Below the pieces are notes generated by a model. The model ran no database searches and was not told where the DNA came from. It was given only the letters and a program-made list of their open reading frames with translations. Below, one piece after another: positions 7,137 through 16,993 of a DNA stretch of 64,000 nt. The stretch is from an uncultured Bacteroidales bacterium (GTDB lineage: Bacteria; Bacteroidota; Bacteroidia; Bacteroidales; UBA1715), in contig CALAUG010000021.1 in assembly GCA_937892155.1 (NCBI GenBank), forward strand, positions 1-64,000, given 5' to 3'. Numbering within the stretch: the first letter of the stretch is position 1; every line of letters begins with the position of its first letter. Position numbers and translations under genes: made by a program.

Positions 7137-9035
7137 TTATTGTGCGCTTGTCTGATTGAAAATCATTCTGTGTGAATAATCTTGTAAAAAGGCTTTGAGT
7201 ATTTGCAATTGTTGGTCGGTTGCAGTTGTGTCTGTAACAGATTCTTTTTTGAGTTTAAAACATTGCGATACTTTTTCACCATCAAAATCAATAACGGATA
7301 GAGAATCGATATAGGTGTATGTGCCGGCGTTGTAGTACAGTGCCATTCCTTGTTTATCAGTATCAAATGCGTTCTCTCCAAAAGAAACGAATGGTTTGCT
7401 GTATTTTAATTGATATAAAATACTTGGTACTATATCGGTTTGTTGAACGATTTTTCCGTCTTTTGCGACGAAACTTGAATCTCCTGGGTTATAAAAAATG
7501 ATAGGAATACGGTGTTTGTCGACAGGCGAGATGAAATCGTTGGTAACGTCAGGTTCGAACGAATATGGAACGGTATGGTCGGCAACAAAGACGAATAGTG
7601 TGTTTTTAAACCAAGTGCTATGCTTTGCCGCTTCAAAAAAATTCTGTAATGAAAAATCTGCATATCGCAGTGCATTGAGTTCTTGTCGTTTTTCTGTAAA
7701 CAAATTCTGGTATTCTTCCGGTACTACGTACGGATGATGTGATGAAATTGTAAAAACAGTTGCGAAAAATGGTTGTTGGAACACATCTAACTGATTTTTG
7801 GTGTAAAGTAAGAATTTGTCGTCAAAAATACCCCAGTCGCTATCGTAGTTGCCGTTCGTTGAATTATTTTCCATAAATTCATTCATGCCGTAATATTCAT
7901 CAAAACCGATAGCTTCGCAGTATCTGTCAAAACCCATAGAACCATTGAATGCTCCGTGGAAAAATGCTGTTTTATATCCTTCGTTTTTTAATAAAATTGG
8001 AAGTGCATCCACTTTGTTGGCTGTATATTTGGAACCGATAATCGTTACGTCGGTCAATTGTGGAATTGACGATAGTATTGCGGGTACGGATTGAATTGAT
8101 TTCGTGCCGTTGGCAAATGCATTCGTGAATGTGTAGCTCTGTTGTATGATGCTGTCTAAAAATGGCGTGTATCCTTTTTCTGTCGTGTGTAATGCTCCAA
8201 TACTGCGTTGAGAAAATCCTTCAAGAATGAAGATCATTACGTTTTTCTTTGTGAAATCGTTTGCAGAGAAATTATATTGCTTTTTTGCTGAGTATATTTT
8301 AGTTAATTCTTCCTCGTTAAAATAGTTGCGTAGTGCGATTTCTGATTTTCCCATAGTTCGGAAAAATGTGAATGTGGAATTTAGCGTAAGTGGTGCATAT
8401 TTTGCTTCTGTAAAGCGCATGGCATCGACAACGCTGAACGATTTTACTCCAAATCCTCTGAATAGTAAATAGCTTGCACCTGTGAATAGCATTGCCATAA
8501 TGGTGCATTTTATTGCCGCAAATTTTTGCGGTTTAATATCTATGGATTTGTAACGAGGAAACCATGTTTCCATTATGAAATACAATCCGATAAATGTGAG
8601 TAGGTGATACCAGTAATCACGAATGTATTGTGGTAAAAGATTGGCTGTATCTTCTGAAAATAACATTGTTTGCAAGAAATCGAAACCACTTCTGCCGTTT
8701 TGAAATCGAAAATATCCTGTGTCAATAATGTTTAACAATATTGCCAGCATATTTATGAAGATAACGAAATGTCGGAATATTGATTGATATCGTTGTGTTT
8801 CAACAAATTTAAAGGGGATAAAGTAGAATAGATAAACAAAAATGTTGACGAAGAAAATTGCGGAAAAATCAAAACGTAATCCAGCAAAAAACGACCAGAA
8901 TAATTCTTTGCTGTCAAGTGGGCTGAAATTGTCAATGTTGCATACTAAAAAGTAAATGCGGCAGAATATATATATCAGCATCAAGAAAAGTATACGCTTG
9001 GTGAGTAAGACTATGTTTGATACAAATATTCTCAT
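7137..9035 (-). CDS. LTA synthase family sulfatase / phosphoglycerol transferase-like membrane protein
   Basis: 632 residues from the ATG at 9033-9035. About five N-terminal membrane helices (to residue about 195) precede a periplasmic alkaline-phosphatase-superfamily domain (about 260-600). The metal site glutamate is in FILEGFS (Glu272) and the likely nucleophile is Thr311 in NGTKS; FVADHT supplies further metal ligands. In Bacteroidota such enzymes probably transfer phospho-head groups to envelope lipids or glycans, since they have no lipoteichoic acid; that role is inference. An upstream in-frame TTG at 9068 lies inside a terminator stem and is rejected as the start. How the gene is transcribed past that terminator is unclear. 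Confidence 0.88.
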   Translation of the reverse strand: MRIFVSNIVLLTKRILFLMLIYIFCRIYFLVCNIDNFSPLDSKELFWSFFAGLRFDFSAIFFVNIFVYLFYFIPFKFVETQRYQSIFRHFVIFINMLAILLNIIDTGYFRFQNGRSGFDFLQTMLFSEDTANLLPQYIRDYWYHLLTFIGLYFIMETWFPRYKSIDIKPQKFAAIKCTIMAMLFTGASYLLFRGFGVKSFSVVDAMRFTEAKYAPLTLNSTFTFFRTMGKSEIALRNYFNEEELTKIYSAKKQYNFSANDFTKKNVMIFILEGFSQRSIGALHTTEKGYTPFLDSIIQQSYTFTNAFANGTKSIQSVPAILSSIPQLTDVTIIGSKYTANKVDALPILLKNEGYKTAFFHGAFNGSMGFDRYCEAIGFDEYYGMNEFMENNSTNGNYDSDWGIFDDKFLLYTKNQLDVFQQPFFATVFTISSHHPYVVPEEYQNLFTEKRQELNALRYADFSLQNFFEAAKHSTWFKNTLFVFVADHTVPYSFEPDVTNDFISPVDKHRIPIIFYNPGDSSFVAKDGKIVQQTDIVPSILYQLKYSKPFVSFGENAFDTDKQGMALYYNAGTYTYIDSLSVIDFDGEKVSQCFKLKKESVTDTTATDQQLQILKAFLQDYSHRMIFNQTSAQ

Positions 9036-9052
9036 TGGATTTCTGTTGACAA

Positions 9053-9103
9053 AAAATAGAGAATCCAAAGAAAGATGTCGTGCGTTGCTTCCTTTGGATT
9101 CTC
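9053..9103 (-). terminator. Rho-independent terminator of the 1527-residue protein gene
   Basis: Perfect 12-bp inverted repeat, 9059-9070 and 9092-9103, with a 21-nt loop that can add 3 more pairs. On the minus strand it is followed by CTATTTTTTG. It ends the gene at 9191-13774 and sits only 24 bp before the ATG of the LTA-synthase-like gene. Confidence 0.85.
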
Positions 9104-9190
9104 ACAATCTCATTATTTGTCTTTCAACATTTTTATTGTTTCGTTTCTTGATGTAATACGTTGAATTTTCTGTTACTAAATACTGTTTGT

Positions 9191-12100
9191 TTAGTATTCG
9201 TAATCGTCATACTCATCATATTCGTCTTTTTCCTCTTTCTGTTTCTTTGGTTTTTCCATTTCATCTTCAGGGTCAGGAAGAGCAGGCATTGGGTCGTATA
9301 TTACTTGATTGCTGCGGAAACGCTCAACAATGGTTTGTTTGAAGTATTCTGCTCCAACCATATAGACGTATGGCGTTTCCTTCTTGTTTACAACCATAGT
9401 ACGTTTTGATTCTTTAATGCTGTTGATTGCTTTAGCAAGTTCGTTGTCGGAAGTGATGAATCTCATTTCTCCTTGACTGTATTGGAAGAAGAACCATTTA
9501 GATTTGTCAAGTTCTATAAATATTGCTAATTCATCGCCGTGATATAAGTTGGCAATTTCGACAAAACCTTTAACAGATTTGTTGATAGGAACACCACCAA
9601 TGCTGAATATGCCAATTTGACCGACTGAACGATATGCGTGTGCTGCAGAATCGTATACCATGTCAAGTTTTGAGAATGAAATAGTGTGTTCCAAATCTTT
9701 GTCAATCTTGCGGACGTTTCCATACATTTGAATGTCAGCTAAATATGCGTCAGCTTTTGTCTTGCCCAACATTTCGGTAAATCCTTTCTTGAATGCAGGA
9801 GCTGCCATGTTGATACCTTTCAGCGTTACACGTTTGTTCAAAGTGTCGGCAATAGTTTTTAACACGCCGGCATCAAACATAAAGTCAAACGTGCTGAATG
9901 TCTCTAACGTTACACGTCCTGAATTAATGTTGTGTGTTACCGAACCGTAAACGCCCATTTTAACCTGACCAAAATCAACTCCTAAATCAAGCTTACCTTC
10001 GCCGTATGTGTTGCAGTATTCGCGGTGGTAGGTGATTAAGTTACCACTTTGTGTTTCGTCAAGAATCTTTTCCTTAGAACCAACCTTGTAGCGACGAGAG
10101 TTCTTGTCGTAGAATAAATATCCATTCGCACTTAACATTGGAACATCTTTTTCATTATGTTTTGGGGAAGTGAAAGCAGTGTAAATGCTTGTTGGACGAA
10201 TGTTCGTGTAGATTGATGCACCAACGGCATTGGAGTCAACATCAAACATTGCATCGCTTACAGGTATAAATATTTCTGCAGGATTGATTTCGCCGATGAA
10301 TTTAAACCAAGCTGGTTGAATCTTTCCGCATTCGTTTGCTATTAAAACATTACCATCAAAAGTTAGGTATTGTTGGTTTGAATGCATTTGATAATCTCCA
10401 TAATAGCTATATACGGATGAAAGTTTGAAATTTTCTTCTGGAGTAAGTGTTCCTAAACCATACGTATGTAATGCAGAATCAACTTTGATTTTTGTTAAAG
10501 GAAGAGGGTGTTTAATCTTAGATTCGTCAACAAAATCATACATACCATGTCCAGAAAAGTTGTTACGTCCCTTTACGAAGAATGTTGCATCGTATACTGT
10601 ATGATATTTGTTTTCGCGGTCAGCAATTAACTTCGCATTACGTACCGTGTCCATATAAGCCTCTTTGCGAATAGTGATAATACTGTCTTTATTTGGTATT
10701 ATTCGTGAATCTGCAACATCAATGAATGGGACTTGTTTTGCACCAATAATGTAGTTCTTTAAGTCGTACGTAGCGTAAGGTGATTCAAAGTTCAAAGTAT
10801 CTTGTTTTGGGTGTACAGAGTAGAAGTGAAGGTCGCATTTCCCTGTATTCATATCTTTTGGATCACCCAAAGCGATTTGTTTTGTCTGCATATCCCAAGT
10901 GAATTTTGTTAAATAGCAGATATACATATTCTTTGGCAGTTGAACCAATGAGAGTTCGTCGTTAGATACGAAGTTTGCTTTTTTGGTAGTGAAGTCAATG
11001 TTTGCTTTGACGTTTTTCGTCTTAAATGCCATTTCGTCTAATGCACCACCTTGTGTCTTTAAGTCAAAGTCGGCAGAATCGGCGTTTACAACCTTTTCTT
11101 TGAATTCAAAACTGTTAGATGTTAGTTCAGCTTCGCTAAATGAGTATTTACCCCAACCGCCAAGACCTTTCGGTGTAAAAACCAATCCACCGGAAAGAGT
11201 TGTCGTGTCGCCGTACATTTTGAAAGCTTTGCCAGTCTCGGCGGCCATAAGTTTATTTTCGTATGGTTCCCAATGGATATTTACACCTTCACCTTTAACA
11301 CTAGGATATTCGGCGCCAGCAGCGAGACTTTGTTGTTTGATTGTAAAGTCTGTTGCAAAACCATTGGTTGAATCAGGGAAGAATGTAAATCCTTTTGGAC
11401 CTGAAACAGATTTTGCGTTGAGATAATCCAATGTTCCAATTCCACGTAATCCTTTGAAACTTAAATTGATAGTATCGGTAAACGAGCCTTTCCCTTTATA
11501 TACTTTCAAACCGTTTTTGCCAGTGATTTTTGTGAAACCGAACGAATAATCCGGCTGAACAACAATTCGTTCGCGGAGGTTCTCAAATATATCGGCAGAA
11601 ATAAGTTCTCCTTCGAAGAATAAGGATTCGGTAGAGAAATCGTTTACACTGTCAATAGCAAATGGGTCAACTTTGTAGTAGAATTTATTTCTGTCATATA
11701 CACCATGGTACACGCTTGGATAGTCGTAGTAGACATACGATGTTTGTTTGCTGTTGAATATTGGATATTGTGGGAAATCTTTGATAGAAGATTTGTTATT
11801 TGGATCATCAATCAAAATATCGCCAGTAACGTGCTCGATAGAGTTCTTAATTTCAACCAATTCTTTCACACCATATTTGTTGACTTCGAAACTCTTTACT
11901 TTAATTCTTAGAGAATCAACGTTTTGTAGGTTGATTTTAAAGTTTTCGTAGTTGAAGTCAAAACCACGGCCGTAGAATGTGAATAAACCAGCTTCAATGA
12001 CACCATCAAATTGGAAGTTTCTGTTTTTAGACATAGTCAATTGACTACCACGTGGGTAAAATACTACGTTCTGAGAGTCGGAAACCTGTATTTTTGAAAC

Positions 12101-13774
12101 ACCAACCATGTTCAAATCTTTACTTGTCAAGTCAAGTGTTGCATTTGACATACCTTTCATGTCGTGTTCCGATTCAAAACGGATGACATCGTAGTCAATT
12201 TTGCCGACACGTGCGTCCAAGTATTCGTATGTACGTTCTTTGATTGTTAAAATGTTGGTTTTCGTATCAAATTCAATCATACCACGGAAAGAAAGGTCCA
12301 AACACAAATGAATTGCATCAGGCTCAGGCATTTTCATATATGAGGCATATTCTCTTACAGTGAATGTTTCAGTTTGCTTTTCTTTGCTTAGTCGTCTCAA
12401 TGCAACGAGAGGGTGTATTTGATTGTACATTCCAATTTCCATATAACGTGCTTCACGGAAATAGTTTGATGATTCAAATATAGCTTTGCTCAATGTAGCA
12501 CCAGACATACCGCCCATATTCATTTCCGGATTGTCGATTTGCCATGTAAGTTGTTGGAAATCCATATCGAGCATGTGGTATGAGTCGAAGTATGGGCTTC
12601 GAGACATATTTTCTGTGTCGCCGTCACGAATTAAATTTACGGTACGGGTTGCAACATTATATTTGAACATTAAGCCTGGATGATAAATAGAGTCTTGATC
12701 AATGTAAATACTGATGGCAGCATTACGGCTGATGATGCTTTCCTTTTGGAATGTGTAACCAATGGACGAAGTCTTGAAGATTCGTTTCCCGTTATTGTAT
12801 ACGTCCAAAGTCGCAGGTTCTTGTACGGAACCAGAACCGATGAATCGTGAACCGTTCATTGTGAATCCACCACGGTAGTTAATACCAGGGTAAATATCCT
12901 TGATGACAAAAATGTTTTGGTACGATTTGAAACGTGGATATGATACATCGGCAGGATCTTTTACAGGAACGGTTTTGTCTTCTATTGAACCAAAAATCCG
13001 TTCGTCGTAATAAGTATCGTTCGTAAACCATACAGAATCAGCTTTGTATGTGTATTTGGTCATATCGATTTTGTAGTTGCTTAATTCAGCAAACACCGAC
13101 TCACTGTTGAAATTTGAGCGTTCCCATGTTACTTTACCAGCATTACCGACCCAAATATTGTCAAATGGCAGGTAATAACCGCTTGCTTGGTAAATAAGGA
13201 ATGTGTTTCCTGAAGAGGTACATTCCAAATTTGTAGGAGGTAATGTGATTTTAGCTACATTGTTCTCAAACGTATATGAAAATGATTTTACACGTAACAA
13301 CTTCCATGTGACAGATGCGGAAGAATACAAAGCGTGGTCGGAAAGTAGGTGTAACGCACCTTTGCAGAACTTGTCAGCATCTTTTAATGATTTTTTCAAT
13401 AAGAAACGGTATGCGTCGTCCCAGGCATGGTAACTTGCCATTGGTTGATCTGTGTTGAAGAACAGTTCTACGGTTTGTAAATATTCGTGGAAGTGTGGAC
13501 TCGGTTTACCGTATTTTTTCAACAGAGCATTTGATGTTTCTACAATTCTACTTTTTTCGTCGCTGTCAATTTCTCCCGATTCCCAGAATTTTTTGAATTG
13601 CTTCAAGTATTTGAGCAAATCCTGGCTTTGTGCGGAATTAGAAAAGAACTGTTCCATTTGCTGGAAGAACGTTGCGTCGTCTTCGGCAAATTGTTTGATT
13701 TGCTGTGCATTTGTCAACAATGTTGCACAAATAAACGTGCATAGCAGAATAATTTTTTTGAAACGTGTTACCAT
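9191..13774 (-). CDS. Very large secreted protein of unknown function
   Basis: 1527 residues from the ATG at 13772-13774, which starts 2 bp after the prmA stop codon; an in-frame TTG upstream lies inside prmA and is not used. The N-terminus (MVTRFKKIILLCTFICATLL, then TNAQ) is a signal peptide cleaved after the AQ region. The mature part begins with a helical region (to about 170) and continues with long beta-rich segments containing many calls such as GSGSVQEPATLDVYNNGKRI. No catalytic motif or repeat family was recognised. The tail is highly acidic and tyrosine-rich (EYDEYDDYEY). It resembles large conserved hypothetical proteins of Bacteroidales seen next to prmA-like genes only by general impression. 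Probably periplasmic or outer-membrane-associated. Confidence 0.8.
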   Translation of the reverse strand: MVTRFKKIILLCTFICATLLTNAQQIKQFAEDDATFFQQMEQFFSNSAQSQDLLKYLKQFKKFWESGEIDSDEKSRIVETSNALLKKYGKPSPHFHEYLQTVELFFNTDQPMASYHAWDDAYRFLLKKSLKDADKFCKGALHLLSDHALYSSASVTWKLLRVKSFSYTFENNVAKITLPPTNLECTSSGNTFLIYQASGYYLPFDNIWVGNAGKVTWERSNFNSESVFAELSNYKIDMTKYTYKADSVWFTNDTYYDERIFGSIEDKTVPVKDPADVSYPRFKSYQNIFVIKDIYPGINYRGGFTMNGSRFIGSGSVQEPATLDVYNNGKRIFKTSSIGYTFQKESIISRNAAISIYIDQDSIYHPGLMFKYNVATRTVNLIRDGDTENMSRSPYFDSYHMLDMDFQQLTWQIDNPEMNMGGMSGATLSKAIFESSNYFREARYMEIGMYNQIHPLVALRRLSKEKQTETFTVREYASYMKMPEPDAIHLCLDLSFRGMIEFDTKTNILTIKERTYEYLDARVGKIDYDVIRFESEHDMKGMSNATLDLTSKDLNMVGVSKIQVSDSQNVVFYPRGSQLTMSKNRNFQFDGVIEAGLFTFYGRGFDFNYENFKINLQNVDSLRIKVKSFEVNKYGVKELVEIKNSIEHVTGDILIDDPNNKSSIKDFPQYPIFNSKQTSYVYYDYPSVYHGVYDRNKFYYKVDPFAIDSVNDFSTESLFFEGELISADIFENLRERIVVQPDYSFGFTKITGKNGLKVYKGKGSFTDTINLSFKGLRGIGTLDYLNAKSVSGPKGFTFFPDSTNGFATDFTIKQQSLAAGAEYPSVKGEGVNIHWEPYENKLMAAETGKAFKMYGDTTTLSGGLVFTPKGLGGWGKYSFSEAELTSNSFEFKEKVVNADSADFDLKTQGGALDEMAFKTKNVKANIDFTTKKANFVSNDELSLVQLPKNMYICYLTKFTWDMQTKQIALGDPKDMNTGKCDLHFYSVHPKQDTLNFESPYATYDLKNYIIGAKQVPFIDVADSRIIPNKDSIITIRKEAYMDTVRNAKLIADRENKYHTVYDATFFVKGRNNFSGHGMYDFVDESKIKHPLPLTKIKVDSALHTYGLGTLTPEENFKLSSVYSYYGDYQMHSNQQYLTFDGNVLIANECGKIQPAWFKFIGEINPAEIFIPVSDAMFDVDSNAVGASIYTNIRPTSIYTAFTSPKHNEKDVPMLSANGYLFYDKNSRRYKVGSKEKILDETQSGNLITYHREYCNTYGEGKLDLGVDFGQVKMGVYGSVTHNINSGRVTLETFSTFDFMFDAGVLKTIADTLNKRVTLKGINMAAPAFKKGFTEMLGKTKADAYLADIQMYGNVRKIDKDLEHTISFSKLDMVYDSAAHAYRSVGQIGIFSIGGVPINKSVKGFVEIANLYHGDELAIFIELDKSKWFFFQYSQGEMRFITSDNELAKAINSIKESKRTMVVNKKETPYVYMVGAEYFKQTIVERFRSNQVIYDPMPALPDPEDEMEKPKKQKEEKDEYDEYDDYEY

Positions 13775-13776
13775 AA

Positions 13777-14616
13777 TTATAAACGTGTAAAAATTGTTAG
13801 TGTCCAATTATTTTTTGATTTGCTTTCAACAAATTTCAGTCCATGTTCTTCGGCCGATTTTTGTACGTCTGCGACGTCTTCCAAATAAAAACCGCTTAGT
13901 AGGAGTGTGCCTTTGTGTTCAACGGAATGGGATAAATATTCCATATTTTCAATTAGAATATTTTTGTTGATGTTTGCCAAAACAACATTAAATGTTTTGT
14001 TTGAAAGCAAGTCTAATTTTCCTAATTCAATAGAAATATTACTAATGCAATTCAATTGCATATTTGTTTTCGTGTTCTCAATACAGCAAGAATCATAATC
14101 AAAAGCAAATACAGATTTCGCTCCTAATATAGATGCAAAAATTCCTAAAATTCCCGTTCCACATCCACAATCAGCAACAGTTTTATTGTTGAAATCATAT
14201 TGTTGCATAGTCTGCATTATCAATGACGTAGTTTCGTGGGTTCCTGAACCAAACGACATTTTAGGTTCAATAAGAATTTCGTATTTATATGTTTTTTGGG
14301 GGGTGTACGATGGAATTCTTACAATAATGTCATTGCTGATTTCCGCTGATTCAAACGTAGATTCCCATTCTTTATTCCAATTCTGACTGGGAATATTTTG
14401 TATTGTGTAGTTGATTTCACCAATGAGTGGTTTGGCGCATTCTATGGTCTCTTGCAATGCTTGTTTGTCAATGTTCTCGGTTTGTACGTATGCTTTGAAC
14501 ATGTCGTTCTCTTCAATGAAACTTTCGAAGCCAACTTCGGCAAGAAATGCCGTCAGCAGGTCCTTTGTCTCATCGGACAAACATTGTAAGTCGCACGCGA
14601 ATTCAGAATATTCCAT
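13777..14616 (-). CDS. prmA: Ribosomal protein L11 methyltransferase
   Basis: SAM-dependent methyltransferase that trimethylates ribosomal protein L11. Motifs: FGSGTHETT (about 122-130), SAM-binding CGCGTG (150-155) and LANINKNI (about 211-218), the PrmA signature. I chose the ATG at 14614-14616, giving 279 residues with the usual start (MEYSEFACDL); the frame is open further up but only with a TTG. The large secreted protein gene follows after 2 bp, so the two share a transcript although no functional tie is obvious. Confidence 0.93.
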   Translation of the reverse strand: MEYSEFACDLQCLSDETKDLLTAFLAEVGFESFIEENDMFKAYVQTENIDKQALQETIECAKPLIGEINYTIQNIPSQNWNKEWESTFESAEISNDIIVRIPSYTPQKTYKYEILIEPKMSFGSGTHETTSLIMQTMQQYDFNNKTVADCGCGTGILGIFASILGAKSVFAFDYDSCCIENTKTNMQLNCISNISIELGKLDLLSNKTFNVVLANINKNILIENMEYLSHSVEHKGTLLLSGFYLEDVADVQKSAEEHGLKFVESKSKNNWTLTIFTRL

Positions 14617-14807
14617 ACTATCACTTTGCGTCAAATTTCCATTTTTTTCTGCTTTTACAGATGAATTGAACTTTGTACTTATCAACAATTTTTCTACGGA
14701 GAAATCACCAAAAGTTTTATTAGTTTTATGATTTTCATGGATATTGCTTTCTAAAAATTACGTCCTAATTTTTACACAATGCATTTATCTATTAATTTTG
14801 TCGTGCG

Positions 14808-16160
14808 ATGGTACGAATAAGTAAAGTTGATGAGGATTTAGGTCAGAAAAGCATAGGGATGCTTTTGTGGCAATATTCGTTGCCTGCAATTATTGCGACC
14901 GTTGCGACATCCGTTTACAATATTGTTGATAGGATTTTCATAGGTCAAATTGTAGGTCCGTTTGCTATCGCAGGTATGACAGTTACGCTTCCGTTGATGA
15001 ATATATGTACGGCCTTTGGTATGTTGGTTAGTTCGGGTGCAGCTGCTATGGTTTCTATCCGTTTGGGCGAAAATCGTACGCAACATGCGGCACATACGTT
15101 GGGGAATGCTGTTTTGTTGAATTTGTTGATAAGTGTGGTAGTCTCTGTTGTTGGGCTGGTTTTCTTGGATGACATTTTGTATTTGTTCGGCGCAAGCAGT
15201 CTGACGATATTATATGCGCGAAATTTCATGCGTATCATTTTGATAGGAAATCCAATAACGCAGGCATTTTTCTGTCTCAATGCTATTATGCGATCGTCTG
15301 GTTATCCGTCAAAAGCGATGATTTCCATATTGCTGACTATGGTCGTGAATATTGTATTAGTATTTGTGTTTGTGTATGTCTGCGATTTAGGAATAGAAGG
15401 TGCTGCATTGGCGACGATATGGGGACAGGTGGTTGGTCTCATATGGGTGTTGTTACATTTTTGTCTTAACGATTCTCATCTTCATTTTACTAAAAGAATT
15501 TTTAAACTGCGTCGTCATATATGCCGACATATTTGTTTCATAGGTCTATCTCCGTTTTTCATACATTTATGTACTTGTATTGTTGTCGCAGTGTTCAATT
15601 GGCAGTTGAGTGTGTATGCTGGCGATTATGCGATAGGAGCCTACGGCATTATCAATACGGTTGTGAATTTTGTAACAGTAATTGTTTTGGGACTTTCTCA
15701 GGGTATGCAGCCGATAGTTGGTTATAATTACGGCGCAAAGCAATATGGCAGAGTGGAAAAAGCATTGTGGCGTACGGTGATGATTGGTATGTCAATAACA
15801 ATAGTCGGTTTTGTATTGATGGAATTATTCTCGTTGGAAATTGGACTTGCTTTCACCAAAGATTTGGTAATGTCGGATATAATTCGTTCCGCTATGAAGA
15901 TTTGTGTTCTTGCATTTCCACTGATAGGTTTTCAGGTTGTGGTTTCAAATTTCTTTCAGTCGATAGGAAAGGCAAATGTGTCAATTTTTCTTTCTTTGTC
16001 ACGTCAGGTCTTGTTTTTAGTACCACTTTTGTTAGTATTACCTCGTTATTTTGGATTAAATGGTATTTGGTATGCAATGCCAGTTGCCGATTTTCTTGCT
16101 TTTGTCGTTACGGCGATTGTTTTAATTTTCTTTTATAGAAAATCAGAGCAGATAAAATAA
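14808..16160 (+). CDS. MATE family efflux transporter
   Basis: 450 residues with twelve predicted membrane helices in two MatE repeats (about 10-220 and 235-445). N-terminal LLWQYSLPAIIATVATSVYNIVDRIFIG is typical of the MepA/DinF-like branch (the pattern is given here in part: SLPAIIATVATSVYNIVDR). It should export cationic drugs or metabolites by Na+ or H+ antiport. A TAATTTTG element ends at 14800, only 7 bp before the ATG, so the mRNA may be almost leaderless. It converges on the TauE-like gene with 3 bp between stops. Confidence 0.92.
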   Translation: MVRISKVDEDLGQKSIGMLLWQYSLPAIIATVATSVYNIVDRIFIGQIVGPFAIAGMTVTLPLMNICTAFGMLVSSGAAAMVSIRLGENRTQHAAHTLGNAVLLNLLISVVVSVVGLVFLDDILYLFGASSLTILYARNFMRIILIGNPITQAFFCLNAIMRSSGYPSKAMISILLTMVVNIVLVFVFVYVCDLGIEGAALATIWGQVVGLIWVLLHFCLNDSHLHFTKRIFKLRRHICRHICFIGLSPFFIHLCTCIVVAVFNWQLSVYAGDYAIGAYGIINTVVNFVTVIVLGLSQGMQPIVGYNYGAKQYGRVEKALWRTVMIGMSITIVGFVLMELFSLEIGLAFTKDLVMSDIIRSAMKICVLAFPLIGFQVVVSNFFQSIGKANVSIFLSLSRQVLFLVPLLLVLPRYFGLNGIWYAMPVADFLAFVVTAIVLIFFYRKSEQIK

Positions 16161-16163
16161 TGA

Positions 16164-16904
16164 TTATGCAAATAGTAAAACTATTGCCGAAATGCACGAA
16201 AGTATCAAAATGATAGTTTTGTAGAGGTTGTCAGGCAATTTGTTGATGAGCCAGTTACCACAGAACACTCCGAAAATCATAAGTGGAATGTAATAAAAGT
16301 CGCGTATGAGAGTTTGGCTTGTAATTGTGTGCCAATAAAATACGTGGAATGGTATTTTTAATACGTCAGTAATAAAACAGAACCATACGTATGTTGTTAC
16401 GAACTGTTTTTTCGGAAATCGTTGTAAAATAAATAATGTGGAAATAAGTGGTCCTGTGACGTTTCCAACCATTGCTGCAAACCCAGAAAGCAGTCCGAAA
16501 ATGATTACGAATATTCCGTGGTTATCTTTAAACAGTGTATGGTTGTAGTGTTGCATTATAGACAATATGCAACCTATTATGATGACGATTGCCAATAAAA
16601 TAAAGAATTGTTTTTCGTCGGCAATCTCTCCGAGGAATGCCCCTAAGCATATACCAGCAAGTGCAAATGGTAAAACTTTTGCCAATGCTTGCCAATTGAC
16701 ATCCTCACGGTTTCGTAGGGCCGATATGAAAGAAGCTCCTAAAGAAATTGGGAACAGGAAACCAACGGAATCTTTTCCGCCTAAAGTAAGCGCAAGGACG
16801 GGAACTATTACCGAACTTGCTCCAGCCAATCCTCCTTTGGCGATTCCCGTGAAGAATACGCAAATACAAATAATTACTATTGTACTTACAGAAATAGGCT
16901 CCAT
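16164..16904 (-). CDS. TauE/SafE family membrane permease
   Basis: 246 residues, about seven to eight membrane helices, with the family's internal two-fold repeat (GGLAGASS near 24 and GFAAMVGNVTGPL near 140). TauE/SafE proteins export or import sulfite, sulfoacetate and other organic anions; substrate here is unknown. ATG at 16902-16904. The pfp terminator lies between this gene and pfp, so it is probably transcribed separately; TACCTTTA at 16919-16912 is a possible -7 element without a good partner. Confidence 0.88.
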   Translation of the reverse strand: MEPISVSTIVIICICVFFTGIAKGGLAGASSVIVPVLALTLGGKDSVGFLFPISLGASFISALRNREDVNWQALAKVLPFALAGICLGAFLGEIADEKQFFILLAIVIIIGCILSIMQHYNHTLFKDNHGIFVIIFGLLSGFAAMVGNVTGPLISTLFILQRFPKKQFVTTYVWFCFITDVLKIPFHVFYWHTITSQTLIRDFYYIPLMIFGVFCGNWLINKLPDNLYKTIILILSCISAIVLLFA

Positions 16905-16937
16905 ATCATCGGTAAAGGTACAATTATTTTATCAATA

Positions 16938-16971
16938 AAAAAAGGATTGACGTGTCCGCCAATCCTTTTTT
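16938..16971 (-). terminator. Rho-independent terminator of pfp
   Basis: Stem of 12 bp, AAAAAAGGATTG (16938-16949) / CAATCCTTTTTT (16960-16971), loop 10 nt. The A-run gives the U-tract on the minus strand. It lies 23 bp after the pfp stop. Confidence 0.9.
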
Positions 16972-16993
16972 CTATTGCACTAATAATCTTAGA

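Noticed and set aside
9036..9068. TTG start giving an 11-residue longer LTA-synthase-like protein
   Set aside because: The codon lies inside the terminator stem and the ATG at 9035 starts the expected N-terminus.
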